From Gryganskiella cystojenkinii (taxonomy: Eukaryota > Mortierellomycota > Mortierellomycetes > Mortierellales > Mortierellaceae), in assembly GCA_015852425.1 (NCBI GenBank), contig JAAAIG010000382.1, forward strand, positions 7,910-34,485: DNA of 26,576 nt, written 5' to 3'. This document shows positions 9,318 to 18,308 of this stretch, one piece after another (within the stretch, counting starts at the first letter, position 1; each line of letters starts with the position of its first letter). The notes below the pieces were generated by a model. It ran no database searches. It saw only the letters and a list, made by a program, of their open reading frames with translations, and was not told the origin of the DNA. A program made the translations under genes and the position numbers.

Positions 9318-11461
9318 CTACTCATATTGTCGCCTTGCTTGTTCTGTGACAGCAGAGCTAATCATCTCCTTGACCTCCTTGCACAGATTAATGACATTAG
9401 CGCTCTGCACGACCTTGTCCTGAATTTTCTTGTCCAGAATCTCGGGCAGGCCCAGGATATTCATCAACACGGCTCCCGAGAATGATTCTTCCATAAAAAT
9501 AAAATTCGCCACCGATCCCAAAAGTCGATGCAAGATCTCCTCGGTCTCTTCTTTTTCGATTGCCATCGCAATCGCGCTCAGACATTCCATGGACCAATCC
9601 TCCTCCAGATCCTGGAGGGGACCACCCGAGACCGAGGGATGAACAACATCCAGGACTTGACTCCTGGATTCCGCAATCTTGACTCCGATATCAAAGGCCA
9701 ACGAGGCAGCGGTTTGGCGTTGTTGAGGGACGGTGGACAAGAGTGTTGCCACCAGCAATTGCTTGGTCGCCTCTCGTCCTGTGGACGACAAGATATAGGT
9801 CCCGAGGAGAGGCGTTCCGAATCCATTGCACGCCAAGCGAAGAGTCATTAGAGCCACTGGTTTCGAACCCTCGTCTCCTTTTGTGGCGACGTTCTTGAAC
9901 TGGTTGACGAACGTCAGGTTACCGTCCTTGGCATAGACTTCAGCGACACGGGGATGCAAGACTAACATCCTAATGATATCCCATAGTGGGAACTGGTTCT
10001 CATATGGCAACAGTCCGATCAGCTTGCCTATGTTTGTCAGGCGATAGAAGTTAGGTTAGTCTGTCATTGTCATAAACATTGGCGGTAGCTAAGTGAATGT
10101 CCAATTCAATTTTGATCGGTACCTAGCAAAGGCTTCCATGTAGCTCCCAATTCGCCCATTGTCGGTTCCGTTGTGCCAGTACTCTTGGCCTGTTCCCGTT
10201 TCCTGAGCCAGGTATGAATCTTGTCCAGTTGTTTTGTTTCTGAAGGTGATAATCCGTTCTCCGTGGGAAGAAAGGTCTTGAGTTTTGCAAACACTGCGTC
10301 CAGAGAATCCAGAGAAGCAAAAAGAATCGGGGTTCCTGAGAGAGCTCTGTACTGGGTCAATGACAAAAGCGAATGTGGATGGGCTAAATAACGTAAAGAA
10401 GACAAGCATTTTCAGAACTCTGATAGATTATCGAGCAGCATTAGAGTGCATAAAGACGGTCGGCATAGTTTGTTTACCTGGATGAGCACTATAGATCAAT
10501 AGGTCAATGCTGCTCCTGAGTTCCGCTTGGTCGGCTCCCGAGAACTGTGAAAACTTTTTGCCCTTGAGGAAGAACATGAAGGTGGGTGTGGATCGAACCT
10601 CATAGGCTCGTCCGATGGCTTGAGCCATACCGATATCGACCTTGACGCCAAAAATCTGTTTCCCTTTGGCCACGACCATTTCATCGTAGATGGGCGCGAT
10701 GACTCTGCAGGGCGGGCATGTTGCCGAGGTGAAATAGACGACGGTGGCAGGGTTATTCTTGATCGCCTCGTTGAGCTGTCCCAGATCCGTCATAAAAGTC
10801 ACGGTGCCTTTGGAAGAAGGCGAGGGGTTGAGCGACATGTTGGAGAGTGAAGAAGTTGCTGCTGTTGTTGATGATGCTGCTGATGGAGAAGGTGAGGGTC
10901 CCCCAAAGGGCAATGGACTGGGTGTATGACGACTAGGTCCGAACATACCCTCGATCATGGGTCGCATGGTCTGTCCAAAAGGCGTGTTCAAAAAGTCTGC
11001 GGGTAAAGACGTGATATGACCGGGAATCTCTCGTCCGACAAGGAACTGGCACACTTCGTTCGAGAAGTTGTTGCAGTTGTTGTCGAGTAGATGATACGCC
11101 TCGGCAGTGTAGGTCTCTCGCATGTTGTCCATAAACTCCATGAAGACCTCTTGGGGGATTTCGGTCTCGCCCATGTCGACGCGCTCGATGGGGTTTCCAT
11201 GAGGCGTTGTTCCTGGAATGGCGCTCATGATTCCTTGGCCGTAGAAGAATTCCCGACCAAAGACGACGACAGATGTGTGGTAGATGGCGTCTATAACACA
11301 TGAAAGGATGTCAGCTTGGTGAGGAATGCACAGAGTGCATCAAATAGAAGAAAGAGACGAGTTTGTCAAGTACCGATTTGACGACCGACGAATCCAAGCG
11401 ACATTGTGCGGGCCATGCCCTGAGAGAGGTCGTACACGCAGAGGGTGACCTTTTCAGACAT
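9318..11461 (-). CDS. PPPDE (DeSI-like) peptidase - thioredoxin - PUL domain protein
   Basis: Exons 11461-11374, 11290-10478, 10383-10123 and 10027-9318 join to 623 residues. Residues 1-150 are a PPPDE/DeSI papain-fold domain, a family that removes SUMO or ubiquitin: the catalytic pair is His34 (in IYHTSVVVFG) and Cys102 (in LLDNNCNNFS). A Pro/Ser-rich linker follows (about 150-190). Residues about 193-305 are a thioredoxin domain with a redox CPPC motif (Cys221, Cys224) and the cis-proline stretch STPTFMFF. Residues about 345-615 are a PUL domain, an Armadillo-like fold that in PLAA/Doa1/Ufd3 binds the C-terminus of Cdc48/p97. All key residues are present. The combination suggests a redox-linked deubiquitinase/deSUMOylase recruited to Cdc48; the function is inferred, while this domain order is, to my knowledge, also found in other filamentous fungi. 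Confidence 0.92.
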
Positions 11462-11734
11462 TTGTGTATAAAATGTGCTGTTGATGAATACGGGTGGAGA
11501 GGGGAATGGGGGGAAGAAGAAAGCAGGGGAGAGGGGAATGAACAATCTCTCAAAAAAGGAAAAACGTTGGTTTCTGTGCTCTCTGACCCTGTGCTGCACA
11601 GAACAAAGTGGTCCACGCAATGCGGACGCGCGGCCCATTTTTTGGTGGCGTTTTTCGTTTTTGTTGGACACCCTCGAATAATCTAGTCTAGAGCCATTCA
11701 CCATAAGGTCGATTCGAGTTTATTTAGTCTTTCA

Positions 11735-11998
11735 TACACTCAACACCTTAAGTAACAAAGAAACTCTTCGCCGTTGCCTCTGCTCAGATTTCTTTTGGAA
11801 TGAAAGCACCCTCTTCTGACTCCTTTCCGACTCTTTTCTGCTTTTTTGATATAGATAAACATAGGGCCGAACAATCTTTACACTGTTCCAAGTCTTCGAT
11901 GACGCACAGTCCCCTCCATCAACACCTCCACCGTAGACCCCATGTGTGCCTGCAGGGTGCTTCTTCCTGACCCGAATGCCTCCACCAAGGGTCGTCAA
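11735..11998 (-). pseudogene. Possible decayed coding fragment, PH-domain-like
   Basis: A minus-strand open frame of about 88 codons contains KTWNSVKIVRPYVYLYQ followed by a Lys/Arg/Ser/Glu-rich run. The W...VRPYVYLYQ pattern resembles the start of the pleckstrin-homology domain at the end of kinesin-3 motors (a W, then RRPYLYIY-type strands). The neighbouring frame just upstream also looks protein-like (STVEVLMEGTVRHRRLG), as if a frameshift lay between them. There is no start, no motor domain and no splice consensus. It may be a relic, or the resemblance may be chance. Confidence 0.2.
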
Positions 11999-12041
11999 AC
12001 ACCATCAAAAGGATGCCACACCAAAAAGATGACCCATCTCA

Positions 12042-12236
12042 CTGAAACAGGATGGAACAATATCTCCCCAATTCAATCGAGTCCACAAGTTTGTTGGTGA
12101 AGCGTTTTCTCATAAGCGCGATTTGGGAGTTGTGATTTTCGAGAATCTTGTCATTCAATGAGCCCCAGGCGATTTTAGAATCCCGGACGACCTCCACATA
12201 CAGTAAACCTTCGTTACAGTGAATGCCACTTTTGCG
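12042..12236 (-). other. Protein-like open segment, unidentified
   Basis: About 65 codons lie open between two in-frame stops on the minus strand. The translation has a normal, non-repetitive amino-acid balance, for example VEVVRDSKIAWGSLNDKIL and then SQIALMRKRFTNKLVDSI, with helical amphipathic spacing and GC-ending codons like neighbouring genes. It ends at TGA (12039-12041) with no donor site in reach and has no ATG at its start. It could be an exon of an unrecognised gene, a remnant, or chance. I do not recognise the family. Confidence 0.25.
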
Positions 12237-12270
12237 TCAAAATATTCACTATATGTCTTTATAGAGTAAC
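12199..12270 (+). mobile_element. Possible solo terminal repeat of a pogo/Tc1-like DNA transposon
   Basis: The sequence begins TACAGTAAACCTTCGTTACAG and contains GTGAAT ... ATTCAC as a short internal inverted pair. A TA-flanked CAGT end with CGTTA/CGAA-like internal motifs is the style of pogo/Fot1-type terminal repeats. No matching inverted end and no transposase are present in the window, so at most it is a solo end or remnant. It overlaps the open segment at 12042-12236, so at least one of the two readings is wrong. Confidence 0.2.
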
Positions 12271-13342
12271 ACGCAGACCCGCCAAGGTTCCTAGAACGCC
12301 ATTAGTCTCGACCCAAGTACTCTACCTAGCCTCCAAAAAATCAGAGTTGATTAATCTTTTCCTCTCCCACGGAATGTCGATAACCATGCGTGAATGTGTC
12401 ATAGATGAGTCTGGAGGCGGGTGAAAGGGTCGATTCTGGCTAAAGGCTTTAGCTGCGGGGCCATGGAGATCGAGGCCAATGTCAGAATAGGACGAGTTTT
12501 CCTAGCAAGAGAGATTGACGAAAGAGTATGGCTACACGCTCTTCCTGTTTTCCGAGAGGTCTGCGTCTGTAAGTAGACTTTTGGGATTGGCCCAGAGCTG
12601 TGAGTACCACCAGGAGGTGAATGCATTGTGGTCGTGACTTCGGACAAGAGACAAGGACGAATGTGGTCCCCCTTTTTGTCATAGTCTCGCGAACAAAGAG
12701 CTGGAATAACATAGAAAATATGCATCGGTTGCTCTTTGTACTCTCTCCTTTTTATCGCGCCTTCATAATTGTGTGTATGAGTGGAGGCTGTGCTCTGTGG
12801 CTGAGTTACATTCTTCCTTTTTTTTAGTTTCTCCGAGGCTGGATCCTCCCCTGGTGCTTAGTTCAAAAAGATATTTTTAAGGTCGTAAGCCCTTCCACTC
12901 CTCATAGTTGGCTTTACTGCTCATCAAAGAGGAGGGGGGCCAACAAGAAGAAGAAAGGGTGACCAACACCCCTGGTTGTTCACATGAAAGTCAGTTGTTG
13001 AAAAGGTATCCACGATGCGGTAATGGTTGGCAACTAGCCCGCAGAGACAGAAAAAAAGAAAACGAGCTTGCATGGGAGAACAATGGACTTTCAAAGAAAC
13101 AAAGGAGCGGACACCGAAAAATAAGAATTTTATTTTTTTGTATGCCGCCTCTGAGCGTGCCTTTTTCTTGATCTCTCTCTTTCTTTTGTCATTCATTCTC
13201 CTCTGCGCTCATTCACTCGTTATTGTTATTCGGTGTTTTATTTTCCGTCGCCATTGTCTATTTCAACTTCTCTCATCTCTTTTTCTTTTCTTCATCCATC
13301 CTTACTTTATACATTGTAACACAATCATACATTTGTACATAC

Positions 13343-16300
13343 ATGTCAACGTTATCACACTTGGCAACGACGAGGAGTTCAACTCCAGTCTCGTCCTCTT
13401 CACAACACCACCACCTCTCCCCTCACTCAATTCACCAGAACTTTACCTCCTACGCATCCTCAATAGCTTCTTCCCCTTCCTCAAGAGCACCCTCACCCGC
13501 ACCACCACCTTCTTCCTCTTCCTGCTCTGTCCCTACACCGCCAGATTCACCCATAGCCAATTTTCAACAACACCCAAAGGCTTATGGATCACCATCAATA
13601 CCAACTCTTGCCAATAGTAACAATCATTCTGCGATTTCAATAGGGTCCGGAGCTCCCTCTCCGGACTTTGTCTCGTCTTCTTCCATATCAACAACTTCTC
13701 CGGTCCAAGCCCTCTTCTCCCTCTTATACCAACCGACGACACGGATCATTCTTGGTCTTACCCTCCTTTTCACAATCTCCTCCATCGGCGGTCCCTTCCA
13801 TTTCCCAGATCACTGCTCTGCACCCTCTCATGTCTATTACGGAGGCCGTTATGCGGCCATGTTTGCCTCGCCCTTTGTCGTTCCTCTGACAAAGAACCTC
13901 TTACAGGGCGCTCACCAAACCCTTGGAACTGCTTTGCTCCTGAGCCTCTCAAATCTGATCTCGTTCGCACTCTTTGAAGAACGATTGACCAAGGTCTTTA
14001 ATGGAAACGGTCAACAAGTCTTTCGGAACCTGGTCTTTGCCATCCTTGCGGTTGTGTTGACGATCCGACAGTTGTTAGGCATAACGTTCTCAAGAGCTTT
14101 TGGATGGCAACTTCCGGTCTTGTTCTTTAGCGACTCGATGCACGAGTGTAATCTTGGTAAGAGAGAAAAAATATGCTTTTTATTTTGCAGGTTTTGTTTA
14201 TTGCTCTTGTTATTTTATTTAATGGCTACTAGGAGAGCAAGATACCTGACGAATTGGGGGGTGAAGGGACTGGGACTTGTGAGCGACCATAGGAGGCTAA
14301 AAGAAGAAAAAAAAGAGCTTTTGGGTAATGGCGAGTCTTCATCATCATCAGGAATCAGGGATCCACATGGACAAGGAATGAAGGACGCACGTTCGATACT
14401 CAATTGCACCAACATCTTAGTCGAGTTTGACATTTCCTTTTTTTTATGTGTTTGGTCCACATGCCAACAAATGGAGAAAACAGGGAGCGAAAACAACGTC
14501 TGCCACCAACCAACGAAGTTGAACATGGGCTATAAAGCCTCTTACGGAATGGATTGGAATGGAGGGGAGGCACACAATTGCGTCGTTCACTTTTCACAGC
14601 CAAGGAGATGAATGAAACAATACCATGAGAAAGACTGTGGCAAAGATAGAAGAGTGTGAGGTCGGTATCGATCCGATCTGGAAGGAGTGTCTGTGCATTT
14701 GTTTGTTCTTTCTTTGTCCCGATTGCGTCAATGACGGCAAAGAGACAATGGTTCTATTTTTATTTGGGGTATGCTGTAACCACGATGACGGCACGTTCAA
14801 AGGCACAAACAGTGGGATTGCCTTTTCGAGGCAACAAATCATGAGGGCTAACGTATCGTGTTACGATAAAGAGATTATCTCCCATTTGCCCAAAGGCAAG
14901 AGACTGAAAAGGGCAAAAGCTGGCAGAGGAGCAAGGGCGAGGAAGGATAGATTTAGAGGGCGAATCGTTTCATTGGTGATTATCTTTCTATTGACACGAT
15001 CAACAAGCGATTAACTATTATTTGATTTGTTTTGTTTATTGGATGAATAGGACTCGCACCGTTTCTCTTTGCGCTGTTGGTCGTGCAAGCTCTCTTCCCC
15101 GAAAAGGCATCTTCAACAACAAGTACAGGAGCAGATCAAGGCAGCACAGGATCCCGTTTCAACATTCGCAGGATCTACCTCCAAACCATCCTCTGTCTCT
15201 TCAACGTCATCCCCAAGACCATCATCTGGTGGTCACTTAGTGGTCTCTGTGGTGGATTCCTGGTCGCGCTCACAGTCTCGTATCAACGCAGAATGGGCCG
15301 TTGGGGTGGCAAGGTCAAGACTTCTACCGTCGAACGGCATCTTTGGGAGAATACCGAGATCGAACTCAATGATGATTCGTATTATCATGACGAGGATGAG
15401 GAAGAGTACTTGGACATGATCAGCACTGCCAAGGGTGACATCAGCCCGGTTCGTCACTCTTCTGAATCCGCTAGGGCGTTCTTTCACGAGGCTGTCGCCA
15501 CAGGAATCGCTGGAGGCTCTCCTTCAAGACAGGAAAAAAGGCTTTCAATCACTCTCTGGAAGACGGTCTCGTACGTTCTCCCTTTGATTTCAGTCTTGAT
15601 CCTGATCTTGATCGGCTGCAACCAGATCCATACCTACCAACCCGACGTCTCAAACGAGCTCTTGAACACGTCCATTGAACCCGCCACACCCTTCTTGCTC
15701 ACGCTCGTCCTCATGACCGCGCCGCGCAAGAACAATGTCGCCTATATCAAGCAAACACTCTCCTCCTACTTGACCAGTTTCCCGGATGAGGACGTTGACC
15801 TACTGTACTCTCGTATCCAGATCGTCGTGTTTACACATTTCACAGATTTTCCGGCCTTTGATGAGGCCCGGGCTTATTTCGAGACGATCCCCAAGGCCCG
15901 GAAACATGTCCAGTGGATCCGTCATGAAGGGTTTGAGAAGAACCAACGGAAGCATCTCATCAGTGCCATTCGTGCCGTCGGCACTGTTCAAGACACTGTT
16001 TACCTCGGGATCATGGAGGACGATTTCCCGTTCTGTAGTAACGGAGGATGGCAAGAGATGCTCAACACGATCTATAAGGCACACGAGGAGGTACCGGAGC
16101 ATTGCGGCGTATTTGTCGCGACCGGAGGCAGTGGTCTAATCTTTAAGCGATCCGTTGCGCTCACGGCCTCGTTTATCCTTGAGAGTGATGTTCAGGCAGA
16201 GGAACGAGGTGAGAGGGCAACGCCACCGGATATCAGTCTTCAAAACTGTGTTTTGGGCAAACACGATTACTGTTCCAGCTGTGCAGGACATTTGGTCGTG

Positions 16301-16551
16301 AGCAAGACGTTGCTGCAAGGGCACCTCGGGTACAACTCTTCGACAAGTGGAGAGGGCTACCATGCTGATCAGTTCCAGTGCGGTTGGCGTCAACCTTTTG
16401 TAAGTGTCTCTTGAGGAAGTGGGGCGAGATTTGTGCCTCATGAATATACATTGTGGATGATCGACAAGATGACTAATTCGCTATCTTTTTCCTTTTCTTT
16501 TGATAAACTTTTGTCTTTTAGAATGGTTGGCCGAGTGTTCATACCGCGTAG
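13343..16551 (+). CDS. Polytopic membrane protein with C-terminal glycosyltransferase-like domain
   Basis: Exons 13343-14156, 15051-16399 and a 30-base last exon 16522-16551 join to 730 residues. Residues 1-120 are Ser/Pro-rich and disordered. Residues about 122-350 hold several membrane segments with FALFEERLTKVF and LPVLFFSDSMHECNLGLAPF, wording that recalls rhomboid-like/UBAC2-type proteins, but no catalytic Ser-His pair is evident. A linker with an acidic run (YYHDEDEEEYLD) leads to another membrane helix (about 442-460). Residues about 485-725 look like a lumenal GT-A-type glycosyltransferase: LTLVLMTAPRKNNVAYIKQTL, a DXD-like MEDDF at 593-597, VATGGSGLIFKRS and several Cys. MGAT4-type GlcNAc transferases are the nearest style I know (QLEDD motif), but the assignment is tentative. 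Intron 1 is 894 bases, far longer than others here. Likely Golgi/ER. Confidence 0.7.
14157..15050 (+). other. Long intron 1 of the glycosyltransferase-like gene
   Basis: The intron starts GTAAGAG and ends GATGAATAG; the junction G|GA restores frame into LAPFLFALLVVQ. It is 894 bases, against about 90-300 for other introns in the window. The exon-1 frame stays open for 151 codons into it (stop at 14609-14611), and a second frame with its own ATG (14625) runs 129 codons to 15014 with a Cys-rich first half. Neither translation resembles a known family. I see no terminal repeats, and no C/D or H/ACA snoRNA signature that I would trust. Confidence 0.6.
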
Positions 16552-17580
16552 GCGACCAGACCCACAAACCACCAAAAGACCGATGATGAAGGAGGGGACC
16601 ATATCGAGCTCTTTACTGTATTTTTATTTTTCCATTTTATAACTTAATTTCCCTCTTTCATCTTCGTTAACCAAGATGGGACCGATCACCCTCCCTTTTT
16701 ACAGAAGATCGACCCTTCTTTGCAGCATTCTTACAATTAATATTAGACATACACCATATCACTTAGAAAAAAAGTTGAACCACGCGCAGGCAAAAGCAGA
16801 GCAGCATGCTAGCGGGTTCAACACCCCCTCCCCCCCTCATAATATAAAACAATTGTATCACCATGATATCTTGTCTGGGCGGTTCCTCTTTGCGATACTG
16901 GGCACGGCTCGAATCATGATTCCAATCGCGTTTGGCCTGTTGTTTGGAGGCATATGCGGGGGGGAGATCAGGCATCGCACAGTCACGAACACATTTTTTT
17001 TTTGGTTTTGTGGAAAGAAAAAATTGACCGTTTGAGCGTCTCGTGCAACAACCGTTCGCTCCCTCTTCTACCTTCTCCCTCCACACATTCATTTCATTCA
17101 TTCAAGGTTGTTGTTTAACTTTGCATCAGCTTTTTTTTCTTTTTTTCTTTCCGTAAGTAATCGCAGCAAAAGCTAATTAGTTCTCGCATTCCATGTTGGA
17201 ACGGTTTGTTCGGATTTCATTGGGAGGACTACTTTTTGGTTCTTTGAGTTTGGTCTGTGCATTGTTGTTTTTTGTTTACCAGGGAACAAAGAGCATTTGT
17301 AGACTATGCCTATGCCGTTTCTCTGTGCGGGAATGAACAAGGATCTTTTCATTGTGTCTTCTATGCATAACAAAAATCCTTGAAGCGGACCCACGGACTT
17401 GATAAACATTCCAAAGCGACATTGAGCCGAATGCAATGCATGCCCATGCAAAAACAACATGACTGACTTGGTGGCTCGCCATATTGCTTTCCTTGGCTCT
17501 TTTCATAGAGTTTAAGATCACGAGGAATAGGCAAAACAACACATACCCAGAGGCAAAAAAAAAAAAAAAAAAAAAAGTCG
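16552..17580. other. Intergenic region upstream of VTC1
   Basis: It contains the 3' UTR of the preceding gene and the promoter/leader of VTC1. A TATA-like AATATAAAAC occurs at about 16840. A pyrimidine-rich stretch at 17047-17105 is the likely start-site region. A good donor (CC|GTAAGTAA, intron from 17153) and an acceptor (TACCCAG, ending 17550) could bound a 5'-leader intron of about 400 bases that would place the A tract immediately after the splice. No protein-like frame is present. Confidence 0.4.
17555..17576 (+). repeat. 22-A tract in the VTC1 leader
   Basis: Twenty-two uninterrupted A residues end four bases before the VTC1 start codon. In the transcript this would be an A-rich 5' leader adjoining the AUG. 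Confidence 0.9.
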
Positions 17581-18045
17581 ATGTCTGCTCCAGGATCAAG
17601 CACAGCCGGAGGTGTCGGCGGTCACGGAACCCACATCCACACAACTGTCATGCCCACACCTTCCTCTTCTCTACCCCTCCTCCAAGCCACGCCTGGAAAA
17701 CGAATCGCTCTCCCAATCCGCGTGGAACCCAAGGTGTTTTTTGCGAACGAACGCACTTTCCTCTCCTGGCTCAACTTTACGGTCCTCCTGGGATCGCTCG
17801 CCATCGGATTGTTAAACTTTGGCGATAGGATCGGTCGCATCTCTGCTGGAGTCTTCACGTTCGTCGCCGTGGTTGTGATGATCTATGCATTGATGACGTT
17901 CCACTGGAGAGCAGACAAGATCCGGAAGCGACTGCCTGGTCCCTATGATGATCGATTCGGCCCCACAGTTCTTTGTGTCTTTATCCTGGCTGCGATCCTG
18001 ATCAACTTTGTGCTCAGATTCGGGGACAAGAAAGATTCACCGTAA
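17581..18045 (+). CDS. VTC1: Vacuolar transporter chaperone subunit 1 (DUF202)
   Basis: A single-exon gene of 154 residues. VTC1 is the small membrane subunit of the VTC complex, which makes polyphosphate from ATP and moves it into the vacuole. The core is almost canonical: [19 protein letters not shown], then [20 protein letters not shown], the DUF202 signature whose Arg lines the polyphosphate channel. Three membrane helices follow (about 57-78, 86-105, 124-144), with [10 protein letters not shown] between helices 2 and 3 and [13 protein letters not shown] before helix 3. There is no SPX or catalytic VTC4-type domain, as expected for VTC1. The N-terminus is about 30 residues of Gly/Ser/His/Thr before the conserved part, slightly longer than in yeast. 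The ATG is the first in frame and directly follows a 22-A tract. It is convergent with RPC53. Confidence 0.96.
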   Translation: MSAPGSSTAGGVGGHGTHIHTTVMPTPSSSLPLLQATPGKRIALPIRVEPKVFFANERTFLSWLNFTVLLGSLAIGLLNFGDRIGRISAGVFTFVAVVVMIYALMTFHWRADKIRKRLPGPYDDRFGPTVLCVFILAAILINFVLRFGDKKDSP

Positions 18046-18308
18046 ACAGCTAACGGTTTCTTTTTTCAAGATGTGGATCTTATGCCCCCTCAACGGAAAA
18101 CGCCAGTGCTTCCAGACATTAAAGTAAAGCATTCCCTCTTTCATAAATCGCTGTTCTCTTCTTTGAATGCAAAAGGTGTTTGTTTGTTAAATGGGGTGTG
18201 CTTTTTTTTAGGATGGTGTTTGCTATTATGCTATGCAAAGTGTGTGAAAACAGAGTCGCAAAATGGTGCGCCAGAGAATTTACTTGTGTTACCAGTTGCG
18301 CGGGACTC

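Larger units (their letters stand above)
11462..13342. other. Gene-poor region with possible coding remnants
   Basis: A 1.9-kb gap between divergent genes. It contains the promoter of the PPPDE gene (11462-11700) and the CT-rich leader of the next plus-strand gene (about 13160-13342). Between them lie two minus-strand stretches with protein-like composition (11735-11998 and 12042-12236) and a terminal-repeat-like sequence near 12199-12270, all listed separately. No continuous gene model with good splice sites can be built from them. Frames at 12399-12725 are unremarkable. Confidence 0.45.

Noticed and set aside
16812..16830. GGGTTCAACACCC resembling a tRNA B box
   Set aside because: Only three stem pairs form, and there is no A box or acceptor stem upstream.
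16676..17035. Plus-strand 119-codon frame upstream of VTC1
   Set aside because: Mixed composition with no recognisable motif and a simple-sequence end; it lies in the expected promoter region.
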